Assembly (NCBI GenBank): GCA_013180625.2
Contig: SNVD02014965.1
Span: 310,001 to 374,000, forward strand
Origin: Boswellia sacra
Lineage: Eukaryota > Streptophyta > Magnoliopsida > Sapindales > Burseraceae
DNA length: 64,000 nucleotides
Direction of reading: 5' to 3'
The notes under the pieces were generated by a model that did no database searches, was not told the origin of the DNA, and saw nothing but the letters and a program-made list of their open reading frames with translations. The translations under genes and the position numbers were made by a program. This document shows positions 46,026 to 58,039 of this stretch, in pieces (positions within the stretch are counted from its first letter, which is position 1; the number at the start of each line of letters is the position of its first letter).

Positions 46026-46859
46026 TGAGCAATATAATAATAAATTGTAAAGGTAAAATAGCACAGAAGGATTTTACGTGATTCGGTTATAAAACCTATA
46101 TCCACGGATAGCTTAGAACTACAATTCACTAAGTTTTTGTTTGTACAATCTTTATGATCGTTTATAGTACTAACTCACTCTCACACACTGACCTAATCTT
46201 TATAAAACAAAATCCCGTCAAGATCTTAAACTCTAGTGACACTGTCCTTTTTTTATCGTTGACAATTTAACAACACATTATTAAGTAAATATAACCACGA
46301 TGTCTAATACTGAATTACATAAACATTTAACTCGCAAGTTCTCTTAAGTGTATACTAACTTAATCAGAACTATTCAAAACTCATGCATGATCACAACTTC
46401 TCATACATGAATAAAACTCTCATAAAACAAAATCAAAGAAGCATTCCAGTTTTGCGTTGAAGCTCTCCTCTAATAATTCTTGAAATGTTACAACATACAC
46501 ACCAATATAACTTATGTAAAATAACATTATATATAGTGTGATACCCGATTGTGCTATCTCTCCAAAATTCTGTAAAATCTTAATCAAACTCAATTAGGAT
46601 AAAGAACAATACTTTAGGAAGTGATATACGTAATCTCCTAAATGTAATAGGACACAAATAAATGTACTTCTAATTCAATTAGGATAAATCAATAATATCC
46701 TAATTTGAAGAGATATTCAATATGAATCAAATACTTCCTGAAATAAACTTTTAGAAACTGTAAAATAACAAATAATATATTATAATAGTTTTATGACAAG
46801 TTGGTCCAAAATTCTCATGTGCATGGCACATGCAAGAATGTCACACATTGACACTAATA
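46026..46859 (-). repeat. 3' LTR of SIRE-like Ty1-copia element
   Basis: In minus sense the sequence AAAAATGGGGATA is followed by TTATTAGTGTCAATGTG, which resembles the polypurine tract and LTR start of SIRE-type copia elements, with the usual TG start mutated to TA. A strong TATATATAATG word lies in the middle (near 46530-46545). It ends near TATATTGCTCA at 46026. The matching 5' LTR lies outside the window or was lost. Exact ends are approximate. Confidence 0.6.
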
Positions 46860-47416
46860 ATATCCCCATTTTTAGCAACTTGAGATGAAAACATCAAACT
46901 ATTTTTTACTAAAAGAGTAACATATAAAGATAAGTCGAAGTCCAATGTAATCACAAGCAATCATATTCCATTTAACATAAAACGCCACACTAAAGGAAAT
47001 AAAAATTTTTTAGTTATAAACCACATAACAGAATAAATCATAACAGAAAGATGGTTGAACATAAATGTCCTGCAAAACGAATTATAGTTAATTGGACAAA
47101 GTTGTCAAATAACATTCAAGCAAAGCTATGTGCAGTAACAAAATCAGAGCTAAATAAAATGTGACAAACAAAGAAACAAACAAGTTACACATGCAAACAA
47201 AAAACACAAAACAAAAGTAAACAAAATAGTAAATCAGAGCATCAGTTTTAAAGCAAATAAAAAGACTTCAAATATAAAGACTCCCCCTTACTTACTTCCC
47301 CTAAGGATCAATTCAGAGTAAAACAAACACAAACACAAATAGAAATCAGAAATCAGAAACCTCTTCTCCCCCTTGGTTTCATAAGAAGTTCCAAAAAAAA
47401 ATAAGCTGAAAGTAAA

Positions 47417-48829
47417 TTAATAAAGTCGGACAAATTTATGAACATAAGGTGAAGAGAAATGCCCATGTCTTTTCTTGGTGCTGGCAACCGTAGTCTTAAA
47501 CTTCTTGCTTGTGATGGATGGAGTAGGTGGCTCAGAAGCTATGCGAGTAGCTTGCTCTCCAGCTATATCCGAGAAAGATTCAATGACCTTAACCACAATC
47601 TTGCGGATGGCCTTGTCAAGGTTTTCTGCAGTGGTTTCAGTGTTGTGGGACATCTCTACAAGGGATTCAGTGACAATAGCTGAGAGAAGCTCTTCTGCTA
47701 GCTGCTCTGTCTCAAGAGCCGGGTCATGTGCGTGTGTTGCATCATGTGGTTCTGCTATAGGTACTGGTTCATTGGCATGTTCTTCTTCAAGAGTTGGTAA
47801 AGATTGTGATATAACTAGTTCTTCTTCAGCTAGCTCATCTGACAAAGATTCATCTTGTAGTTCTAAAACTACTGCTGCAATAGGCTTCTTCTTCTTATCA
47901 GGTTTTTTCTTTACCACTTTGACCTTTTTCTTGCTCTTTAGTTCATTTCCTTTAGCTTTCTTCTTTGATTTCTTTTGCTTCTTATTCTTTTCTGCTGCCT
48001 TGTCTATCTCAACAGTAGTTTGTTCACCTTGATCCTCCAGTGGCATTTGCTCTGCTAAATGCTCTTACACCATTTCTTCAGTTTCTATGAGTGGTTGTTC
48101 TTCTACAGTAATAGATTTTCCAACAAACTTCTTCTCCAATTCAGATTGTTGTGCTTTGACGTCCTTAATATCCTGCAAAATATCAAACAAAGTAGAATTG
48201 ATTAAAGCAAGCTGTTCTTCTACATTGTTCATTGGATTATTTCTAACCCTTTCTGGTTTCGGTTCAGAGGTAAGTAGATCATATTTGTCTTGCAATCTAT
48301 GCAGAAATCCTTTTGTGATGGATTTTTATAAAATCTCAGTCTTCTCTTTTGGACTTATAGCGACACCATTCTGAGCCAAAAGCCCTTGAATCAAACAAGG
48401 AAATACAAGCAAATGATAGTCTGATTTGTATGGTGCAATATGAACAATCATTCTACAAATCCATAAACCTAAGTTGATTGGTTTATTTGTGCCCAAACAA
48501 AATAGAAATTTCACTCTATCTCCCTTGACTTGGTTTTGGTGTGAGGAAGGGAACCAGTTAAACTGAGTAATCTTATGTAGAACTCTATATTTCTTCCTAA
48601 GATATTGTTTATCAATGCCATCTTTGCGGTTTCAAACTAAATCATCTCTACCAATCAGTTCCTTAAGAACTTTTTCCATATCAAAACTGTCCTCAACAAA
48701 ATGTAAACTACTAATAGCTATATCAAAGAAAGTATTAATTATATTTGAAGAAAACTTCACAAATTTTCCTCTACAATATATCTTGTGCTAATGAAAACTC
48801 TTCGGATTATCAATTGATTCAGGTATATT
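47417..48829 (-). pseudogene. Extra (env-like/aORF) protein downstream of copia pol, C-terminal part
   Basis: Fragments on the minus strand read in order. One at about 48829-48640 contains RGKFVKFSSNIINTFF. At 48514-48326 is WICRMIVHIAPYKSDYHLLV. At 48295-48065 is a coil-rich EEQLALINSTLFDIL. At 48046-47417 is a Lys-rich and then acidic low-complexity tail ending at VRLY. The reF-Y-n-RGK-v-F--n-IN-ff pattern belongs to the putative plant transposon protein family, carried as an additional ORF by some plant retroelements. Its N-terminal part is at 54178-54575 beyond a Ty3 insertion. Three or four stops break it. Whether it has any envelope-like role is unproven. Confidence 0.6.
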
Positions 48830-49661
48830 TGATACAGGAGTGTTGCAATCCATGGGATTCATGATAGATCATCAAGGGGTGCAAATTGTTACAATGGTCA
48901 GGAGTGCACATGAACCAGAATGAGGGATAATTTCGTAAAAGAACTGGTATTGCTGTGCAGAGAATTAAATGTCAAGATTTGTGGCTATAAAAGATCTTGA
49001 AGTCAGCTTTCTAACACATTTGTCAATGTGTCATTTGGAGTTGTCTGCAGGAATCTATGACTATCTCTTCACAGCTGGTTCATAGTTAATGGTGCATTAA
49101 AGTCTACTCTAGAATTTGAATTTGATTGCTTAGTTGGTTGGAATTTGAATTTCTAGCTTAGTTGGTTGTGCTTTTATTACCTAATGTGTTTACTTATGAG
49201 TCTTAGTCAATATTTGAGTTGTCAATGTATTAGTTGAGCCGTAATTGTTGAACACATCTAATTATTGTCTTTTACCTATGCTTGGAGGGTTGTTCCAAGT
49301 TATTTAAAGTCCCAAAGTTGTGTGTTCAAGGCAGTGAAGTTTTGAATTCGAATTTGAGTGAAATTTCAGTGTTTATACTGATTTCTCCCTAACTCTGTAT
49401 CTCTTGGTGGATTCCATAGAGTGGTGAGTTAGTTTAAGCCCTGTATCCTTGGTTTTACATCCTTGGGTGGTTATCCTTGGTTTTACATCCTTGGGTGATG
49501 AATTATCTGTATCCCATTGGTGTTTACTTTGGTGGTGAGCTTGTTATCCCTTTCAAAGAGTGTTTGTTAGGTTCCATTTTATTTGTTCCAGCCATTGGTT
49601 GAGTTGATAATCAACTTGAAGATCCTATCCTGATCTATTATAATCCAGCAGCCCGGTATCA
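48830..49661 (+). repeat. 5' LTR of the Ty3 element
   Basis: 832 bp, from TGATACAGGAGTG to GCCCGGTATCA. It has a 28-bp tandem duplication around CCTTGGTTTTACATCCTTGG at about 49448-49500 that the 3' LTR lacks, accounting for the whole length difference. Confidence 0.95.
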
Positions 49662-49664
49662 GAT

Positions 49665-49676
49665 TGGTATCAGAGC
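49665..49676 (+). promoter_or_regulatory. Primer binding site (initiator tRNA-Met)
   Basis: TGGTATCAGAGC lies three bases after the LTR and is complementary to the 3' end of plant initiator tRNA-Met. The LTR end plus site is duplicated 38 bp further on (second copy of TGGTATCAGAGC at 49703-49714). Confidence 0.92.
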
Positions 49677-49724
49677 CATATCTCGAAGATCCGGTATCAG
49701 ATTGGTATCAGAGCTTTTGGTTCA

Positions 49725-52700
49725 ATGGCTGGTCGTACTCACAAGGCTGCTTCTACTACCCAATTGCCTCCTTCTCAAAGAGATGAACGAGATTTGATCA
49801 TTGAAGATCTCAGGCGGCAACTCCAGCAAGTCCAGCAACGTTTGATCATTGAAAATCTTATGCGGCAGCTCCAACAACTCCAGCAACATTTAGTAATTCT
49901 GGAAAATAAAGAATTCGTAGGTGGAATGCATGGAGAAGTAGAAGATCAAAGTCCTTTGGACAATTATGCTAATAAAGATGAATCGGTGGAGAATGATGAA
50001 GTAGACCATGACTTCTTTGAGGATCATGGAAAACCACCAATATTTGATGACTTTTACGAAAGTGATGAAGAGATCGAGACAGATGCCTTGATCAATTTCG
50101 GTAGTCCAGACTTTGTTGATGAAGGGGAAGTCACTTATGTTGATAAAGGTGATTCTCTCTTTATTATTCAAAGGAGTTTGAGTATTGCTCAAGAACAAGA
50201 AGATGATTGGCTTCGCAGAAATATCTTCCATAGCAGATGTTCTTCTCATGGCAAGGTGTGCAACTTTATTATTGATAGTGGCAGCTTTGAAAATGTGGTG
50301 TCTACGGAGATGATTGATAAACTTGGCCTTCAAACAGAGAAGCATCCTCAACCTTACAAGATTTCATGTCTACGAAAAGATAACGAGATCAAGGTAAACA
50401 AACGCTGCCTTGTTTCATTTTCTATTGGCAAGAAGTATAAAGATGAAATATGGTGTGATGTTGTTCCTATGGATGCTTGTCATTTACTTCTTGGTAGACC
50501 ATGGCAGTATGATAGGAAAGTAATGCATAATGGCTATAGGAATACTTATACATTCTTTAAAGATGGGGTCAAAGTTATTTTGGGTCCTTCAAAGTTAGAA
50601 GGTGTTCCTAAACCTACTAAAGGGGAGGAAAATGCTTTGCTTACCCAAACAGAATGTAGAAGAGAGTTGGAGAGGGGAAGTGAAATTTATGTGTTCTTGT
50701 TGTTAGAAGAAAATGAAGTTAGTAACAAACCGCCTTTGGAGATGAAGTATCTTCTTGAAGAATACTATGATGTTGTACCAGATGAGATACCACCAGGCCT
50801 TCCTCCAATGAGAGACATACAACATTGCATTGATCTTGTTCCAGGTGCTGTGTTGCCAAATAAATCAGCCTATCGAATGAGTCCCACAGAACACGAAGAA
50901 TTACAACGGCAGGTTGATGAGCTTATCACTAAAGGGTTAGTGAGGGAAAGCATGAGTCCTTGTGCTGTCCCAGCTCTTTTGGTGCCTAAAAAGGATGGCT
51001 CTTGGAGAATGTGCATTGATAGTAGGGCTGTTAACAAGATCACAATTAATTACAGATTTCCTATTCCGAGGCTTGACGACCTTCTTGATCAACTTCATGG
51101 TGCTACTGTCTTCTCAAAAATTGATCTTCGAAGTGGCTATCATCAAATTCGTATGAGACCTGGTGATGAATGGAAGACTGCATTTAAAACAAAGAATGGC
51201 CTTTATGAATGGATGGTGATGCCATTTGGCCTATCTAATGCACCAAGTACATTTATGCGGTTGATGAACCATGTCTTTAAACCATTCATTGGCAAGTTTG
51301 TTGTTATATATTTTGATGATATACTTGTGTACAGCAAAAATGAGGAGCATCACTTGGATCATCTTCAGCAAGTTTTTCACACCTTGAGAAGTGAAAAGCT
51401 TTATGCCAACTTGAAGAAGTGTGAGTTCTTCACCAAAAGCCTCATTTTCTTGGGGTATGTGGTTTCAAAGATGGAATTCAGATGGACCCTAGCAAGATTG
51501 AAGCAATTCAGAATTGGCCGATTCCTACATTAGTCCATAACATTCGAAGTTTTCACATGTTAGCTTCATTTTATCGTCGATTTATCGGAGGATTCAGTAC
51601 TATAATGGCTCCAATCACTGAATGCTTAAAGGGTAATGGTTTTACTTGGACGAAAGATGCACAAAGAAGCTTTGAGCTGATTAAAAAGAAGATGACAGAA
51701 GCTCCTATCTTATCACTTCCAGATTTCAACAAGGTTTTTGAAGTTGAATGTGATGCTTCCAATATTAGTATTGGTGCTGTTATTAGCCAAGAACGCAGAC
51801 CAATTGCTTTCTTTAGTGAAAAATTGAATGCATCTCGCAAAAAGTACTCAACTTATGACAAAGAGTTGTATGCTATTTGTCGAGCGTTGAAGCATTGGAG
51901 TCAGTATCTCTTGCCAAAACCGTTTGTTCTATATTCTGACCATGAAGCTTTGAAGTTCATCAACAGCCAACAGAAGCTTAATGTTCGACATGCTAGATGG
52001 GTAGAGTTTCTTCAAGCTTTCAACTTTACCATCAAGCATAAATCTGGAGTTCAAAATGTGGTGGCTGATGCCTTAAGCCGAAGACATTCTTTGCTGACCT
52101 CTATGCAAGTGAATGTTGTTGGGTTTGAGGTTTTAAAAGAGCTTTACAAGGATGATCCAGATTTCGGCAAAATATAGAGTAACTGTAATGAGTTTTCATC
52201 TAACCAATTTGTTTTGCAGGATGGTTATCTACTCAAGGCAAACCAATTGTGTATTCCTCAATGTTCCTTGAGAGAATTAATCATTAATGAAGCACATGGC
52301 AGTGGCATTAGCGATCATTTTGGGAGAGACAAAACTATTGCTATTGTGAAGGAAAACTTCTATTGGCCGAAGATGGAAAGGGATGTGATGAAGCACGTGA
52401 AGAGGTGTACAATTTGTCACGTGGCAAAAAGTCATGGGCAGAACACTGGTTTGTACACTCCATTACCTGTTCCTAATGATCCATGGGAAGATGTTAGCTT
52501 AGATTTTGTGGTGGGATTGCCTAGAACACAGCGAAACAAAGATTCAATCATGGTGGTGGTTGACCGATTTTCTAAAATGGCTCATTTTGTCCCCTGTAAC
52601 AAGACAAATGATGCGACTCACGTGGCCGATTTGTACTTCAAGGAGATTGTGAAATTGCATGGCATTCCTAAGGCCATAGTCTCAGATCGTGACCCAAAGT

Positions 52701-53467
52701 TCTTATCTCATTTTTGGCGTACGCTTTGGAGAAAGCTGGGGACTACACTTAACTTTAGTTCATCTCATCATCCTCAAACAGATGGACAAACTGAAGTTAT
52801 CAACAGAAGCTTGGGAAATCTTCTGAGGAGTTATGTTGGTAAGAATTTACGGCAATGGGATCTTGTTTTACCTCAAGTTGAGTTTGCTTACAATAGATCA
52901 TCAAGTCAAACCACTGGTCATAGTCCTTTTGAGGTTGTTTATGGCAAGAATCCAATAAGTCCTTTGGATTTAGCTCCTATTCCTTCCAAAACTCAATTTA
53001 GCAGTGATGCAGAGGAGAGAGCTAAGAACATCAAGAAACTATATGAACAAGTTCGAGAGAAGATTTTGAAGCGAAATGAGAAGTATAAAGCTGCAGCAAA
53101 CAAACATCGGAAGTATGCTGAGTTCAAAGAAGGAGATCTAGTGTGGATACACCTTAGAAAAGAAAGGTTTCCTCCAGGCAAATATGCCAAGTTGAAGCCT
53201 AGAGCTGATGGACCATTCAAAGTTTTACAACGCATTGGAGAGAATGCTTACAAAATTGAGCTACCTGAGCATTATGGTGTTTCCAACACATTTAATATCT
53301 CTGACCTTAGTCCTTATCTTGGTGAAAACAACAATCAAGACTCGAGGTCGAGTCTTTCTCAACCAGGGGAGCTTGACACAGGAGTGTTGCAATCCATGGG
53401 ATTCATGATAGATCATCAAGGGGTGCAAATTGTTACAATGGTCAGGAGTGCACATGAACCAGAATGA
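49725..53467 (+). pseudogene. Ty3 polyprotein (short gag remnant, PR, RT, RNase H, integrase)
   Basis: From ATG 49725 the first 602 codons give a coiled, Gln-rich N-terminus (residues 1-60), an acidic linker, protease with NFIIDSGSF (Asp 184), and RT with KIDLRSGYHQI and the catalytic YFDDIL (529-534). A one-base slip near 51466-51470 shifts the frame to 51482-52177, which carries the RNase H ([23 protein letters not shown]). A TAG at 52175-52177 then interrupts the same frame. From 52214 the integrase has the zinc-binding H28/H35/C65/C68 and D97, D157, E193, a D-35-E spacing. Gag lacks a CCHC knuckle, so most of it is deleted. There is no clear chromodomain. The last ~31 codons lie inside the 3' LTR. 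Confidence 0.93.
53361..53373 (+). promoter_or_regulatory. Polypurine tract of the Ty3 element
   Basis: AACCAGGGGAGCT immediately precedes the 3' LTR start TGACACAGG and lies inside the polyprotein reading frame. Confidence 0.7.
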
Positions 53468-54177
53468 GGGATAATTTCGTAAAAGAACTGGTATTGCTGT
53501 GCAGAGAATTAAATGTCAAGATTTGTGGCTATAAGAGATCTTGAAGTCAGCTTTCTAACATATTTGTCAATGTGTCATTTGGAGTTGTCTGCAGGAATCT
53601 ATGACTATCTCTTCACAGCTGGTTCATAGTTAATGGTGCATTAAAGTCTACTCTAGAATTTGAATTTGATTGCTTAGTTGGTTGGAATTTGAATTTTTAG
53701 CTTAGTTAATTGTGCTTTTATTACCTAATGTGTTTACTTATGAGTCTTAGTCAATAATTGAGTTGTCAATGTATTAGTTGAGCCGTAAATGTTGAACACA
53801 TCTAATTATTGTCTTTTACCTATGCTTGGAGGGTTGTTCCAAGTTATTTAAAGTCCCAAAGTTGTGTGTTCAAGGCAGTGAAGTTTTGAATTCGAATTTG
53901 AGTGAAATTTCAGTGTTTATACTGATTTCTCCTTAACTCTGTATCTCTTGGTGGATTCCATAGAGTGGTGAGTTAGTTTAAGCCCTGTATCCTTGGTTTT
54001 ACATCCTTGGGTGGTGAATTATCTGTATCCCATTGGTGTTTACTTTGGTGGTGAGCTTGTTATCCCTTTCAAAGAGTGTTTGTTAGGTTCCATTTTATTT
54101 GTTGCAGCCATTGGTTGAGTTGATAATCAACTTGAAGATCCTATCCTGATCTATTATAATCCAGCAGCCCGGTATCA
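53374..54177 (+). repeat. 3' LTR of the Ty3 element
   Basis: 804 bp, from TGACACAGGAGTG to GCCCGGTATCA. The first 94 bp code for the C-terminal tail of the polyprotein up to TGA at 53465-53467. Confidence 0.95.
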
Positions 54178-54575
54178 ATATTTGCATAAAATTCTTGAAT
54201 CAAAGACTTAACAGGAGGTAGGAAGTTGTTTACCATTCTAGTCTAATAAATGGACTCAAGTAGTTCATTCAAACCATACCTGTTAAAGTCTATCACCTTC
54301 ACTGGCCTCTCAATTTGCAACTTCCTCTTTGATGTGTACTTCAAGAAATTTTGCTTTACTTCTGCTGTCAGAAACTTGTTGAATTTGGGCTTCACTTTGT
54401 CCTCTATTCGCCCAACAGGGACTGTCTCATCTTCACTCATTGTAGGATCAATCAGGATCTCTACATGCTGTTGTTGTGATTGTGACGACTGAGAGCTATC
54501 GTCATTGTTGTGACTAGAGTCGCTTGAGAAAGATGCTACACTTGTGGTTTTCTCAAATTTAGATGAAGACACCAT
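54178..54575 (-). pseudogene. Extra (env-like/aORF) protein, N-terminal part
   Basis: The minus-strand ORF starts at 54575 (MVSSSKFEKTTSVASFSS), has a Ser/Gln-rich disordered stretch with SSQSSQSQQQ, and then VKVIDFNRYGLNELLES before a stop at 54243. After a short stretch ending in LIQEFYANI the sequence meets the Ty3 insertion and resumes at 48829. Together with 47417-48829 it forms the additional ORF of the SIRE-like element. Its role in retrotransposition is not known to me. Confidence 0.6.
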
Positions 54576-55430
54576 TGTTGAGATTTGAGGTCTGCAAGGG
54601 TTTTTGGAACAGAGAGAGACAACGAGATGAGAGAGATAATGGAAGGCAGAATATTGACCGACTTTGATATGAACAAAGTAGCCCTAGCTATGTTTGTGAT
54701 ATACTTAGAAAAAAATTGAGTTTTAATCACATTCGGTTTCATATAAACTTTCAAATTTTAATTCATTTTCCAAAACAAACACATTAATATCATTTAATGA
54801 GATAAATTAAAAATTTTGATTCTCATTAAAATAAGAAATTTTAATAGAGTAAGGATTCCCGCCACTGAAGTCTCTCCTCCTCAATCCAATAAAGTTGACA
54901 TGGCATTTTAACACATGGATACACAAGAAAGTCAAATTTCAGTTAGGATTAAATAGCATCGTATGATATAAAAAACATAACAGAAAACAATTACTTTAAC
55001 ATAACAATAATATCTGGACATCATATGAATCATTATAAGGAAGCATATTTCAGAGCTGTTTATAATCATTATTCAAAAGTTGTTTACCTTTTTTTTTTCA
55101 ATTGAGATGTCAAAAATAACATTTTGACATATTCACAAAAAAATTAATTGCATTGAATTATGAATCAAACACAGCAGCTTTCACATAATATAGAAGTAGT
55201 CCTTTTCATTTGAATGGGTGACCTTAATATATTTCTAAGTTACCCTGAGGTTACTTTCAATGATGGCTTTCACACATCATATATTAGTAGCCCTCTTTGC
55301 ATTTTTAATTTTTAATCAATATCTTAATATTCACACAACCTTACATTACAACTCACACATGCTTAATTAGAAGAAAACCCATGATATTGCAAATATAATT
55401 AATATAACTGAGTGCAATATTTATTCAAAA
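54576..55430. other. Spacer between copia pol and extra ORF
   Basis: Non-coding AT-rich DNA on the minus-strand element, between the RNase H end (~55432) and the ATG of the extra ORF. A spacer here is normal for SIRE-like elements and may hold a promoter or splice site for the extra ORF; none can be proved from sequence. Confidence 0.45.
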
Positions 55431-55431
55431 A

Positions 55432-56446
55432 ACTGACAAATGCCTAAGGCCTTTCTTAGATTCTCAAATCTTGTTGTATCCAATGCCTTAGTGAATAGGT
55501 CAGCTAATTGTTTATCAGTAGAGATGTGTTCAATGTAATCACCTTAGACTCTATAAGCTCCTTTATAAAATGGTATCTTATGTCAATGTGTTTTGTTCTA
55601 GAGCGCTAAACTAGATTTTTAGAAATGTTTATGGCACTAGTATTATCACAAAACATAGTTATGGATTTTTGTTCAATACCATAATCACTTAGCATTTGCT
55701 TCATCCAAAATAGTTGTGAACAACTCCCTGTTGCTATATATTCAACTTCTGTCATAGACAGATATAGAATTATGCTTTTTGTTGTGCCAAGAAACTAAAT
55801 TAGTACCAAGATAAAAACATCCACCTAATGTGCTCTTCCTGTCATCTGTATTTCCAGCCCAATCAACATCACTGAACCTTGCAAAACAAGCATTTGTATT
55901 TTTAGAAAACCATATCCCATAATCATAGGTTTCATGTACATACCTGATGATTCTTTTAGATGCTATCAGGTGTGATTCTTTGGGATTTGCTTGAAATCTT
56001 CAACAAAGTCTTACACTAAAACACAAGTTTGGTCTGCATGCTGTGAGGTATAGCAAACTACCAATGATGCTTCTGTACAAACTTGTATCAACCTCTTTTC
56101 CTGCCAATGATGCTTCTATACAAACGGATGTTTGTCTTTTGAAAGTTCCAGGTTAGTACAGATAGGAGTTTTCATTGGTTTTGCATTCGTAAGTCCAAAT
56201 TTGTTTACAAGATTTCTAGCATATTTTGATTGAGATATGAATATCCAATCATTCATCCGTTTAACCTGCAATCTAAGAAAGAAATTTGATTCTCCTACCA
56301 TGCTCATCTCAAACTCTTCCTACATCAACTTAACAAACTCATTAGTTTTGTTCTTGTTAGTTGATCTAAACACAATGTCATCCACATATACTTGAGCAAC
56401 AATAAAATAATTAGATGCATGTTTGATAAACAAAAGTCTTATCATT
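55432..56446 (-). pseudogene. SIRE-like Ty1-copia RT C-terminal part and RNase H
   Basis: The minus strand begins inside RT with VAQVYVDDIVF (catalytic YVDD). The intact piece 56116-56307 follows (MSMVGESNFFLRLQVKRM, ISQSKYARNLVNKFGL), then the RNase H region with RYVHETYDYGIWF, DWAGNTDDRKST and the terminal HISTDKQLADLFTKALD near 55500. Several stops and a 15-bp-scale duplication near 56065-56115 (CCAATGATGCTTCTRTACAAAC twice) break it. The upstream half is cut off by CACTA3. This is the pol of the element whose extra ORF and 3' LTR lie at 54575-46026. Confidence 0.85.
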
Positions 56447-56659
56447 CACTACAAGAATTTTTCAAATATTTGACACATCAATTTTTATATATTTGAGGTT
56501 TTTTAAAAAAACCGTAAAATATGATGTGCTTAGAAAAAGTCAACCCGCTTTTTTAAGATATTTGTCGCTGCTAACATTTATCTAATTTACATTTTTGCCA
56601 CTTATATATATAAGTATCTAGGTCGTTCCCTCTTTCTAGTTTAGCTTCCCTCTCTAATT

Positions 56660-57984
56660 TTGCCCTAGAACTAGCTGGAATAACGACGATGTTGATAATT
56701 AATGAAACCTGTAAGTTCTTTGTGCCTCAATTCTTTCACTTTTTAAAGGAGAATCCGAAGAAAATATGCATAAGCCGGAACTCTGGTTTGACTCCACTAC
56801 AACCTATCGCCATCTTGTGAGTTCTTCTTTATTGCTCTTTCTTTTAAAAGCCTATTGCAAGACGATCAAGAAAGTAAAAGAAAATATGACTACTTTTTTG
56901 CGGTCTAAATATAAAGAGTGTGAATACTTCAATGATCAAAAGATTCTCTGCATCTTCTTGCCTCTAGGGTCTTGGACTTTTTTTTCCCATTTCTTTTAGC
57001 CCTTTGATTCCTTTTGTTTTTCTTGTTTTTTGGAATTTTCTCATGTGCTAGTTTTTGGGTTGTAATTATTTACCAAAAAAATTGTATGAAATAATATTTT
57101 CTTGAGTTTTTTTTGCTATAAATTTGGAGTTAGACAATTGTTTGAAAATTTGTGGATTTGTTATGCATAAAAGCTATGAGCTTTGAGAAAATGGTGTAAA
57201 CCTTGCTGATTTTCTCACATATTTGTTTTTCTATCATAAAAATGAAATCTTACATGTAAGGTTTTTATATAGAGTAGATATTGGTTTTGGAAAGATGATT
57301 AAAAAAATGTGTGTATTGGTGTTATATGAGTCACCGATTCATTTTATTTGAGGGAGCACCGCTTTTGTATGGTAAAAATCAAATCTTTCCTCATTTTGTT
57401 GATATACATACGTATGGGTACATTGTGTTAGCAATAATCGATTTTGAAATAACAAAAAATGGGTTTTTGGTTATCACTTATTTGTGTCTCTTTTAGTATT
57501 TGAAGGTTTAGTATGATAAAAATCAAGCCATTATGTCAGTTAACAATGGTTAATAGGCTTTTACTTTTTATTTATAAAAACTTTTTTCTTGATGTTTACT
57601 TGTATGTTGATGGGTTTTGAATTTTATTTTGATTTAGTTGTCTATTTGTGTTTGTTTGAGGAGCCATGGGTTTCTAATTTTTGTTGTTCTGCTTTGTGGT
57701 ACTATAAGCAAATGAAGGCAGAAAAGTAGTTTACTTGAAGGATTATGTTGTTTGGCTTTGGCACTCTTTATGTAAATGAATGCAACAAACTATGAGGTAT
57801 ATATGATTGCAAAATTTCCCACTCCACTGCTTGAGCATACAAGTGATGGAAAAGGTATTGGCTTTTGACCACTATTTTATTTTGTGTTATGTTATGGGGT
57901 AGAGAGAAAGAATGCGATTATGGGTTAGGGAGGGTATACACACACACACAATTTTATTTTGTATTGTGTTATGGGGTAGAGAGA

Positions 57985-58039
<55 letters not shown>

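Larger units (their letters stand above)
48830..54177 (+). mobile_element. Complete young Ty3/gypsy LTR retrotransposon
   Basis: Two LTRs (48830-49661 and 53374-54177) flank a primer site, a protease-RT-RNase H-integrase polyprotein and a polypurine tract. The target duplication ATATT (48825-48829 and 54178-54182) is perfect. By my count the LTRs differ at about ten bases in 804 plus one 28-bp duplication in the 5' copy, near 1.2% divergence, so the insertion is recent. It splits the extra ORF of a SIRE-like copia element. Gag is mostly missing and pol has one frameshift and one stop, so it is probably non-autonomous. Confidence 0.95.

Noticed and set aside
47475..48032. Plus-strand 185-codon ORF
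   Set aside because: It is the antisense shadow of the Lys/Glu-rich minus-strand ORF; its Ser/Phe-rich composition comes from complementing Glu and Lys codons.
49890..50351. Minus-strand 153-codon ORF
   Set aside because: Antisense shadow of the Ty3 gag/protease region.
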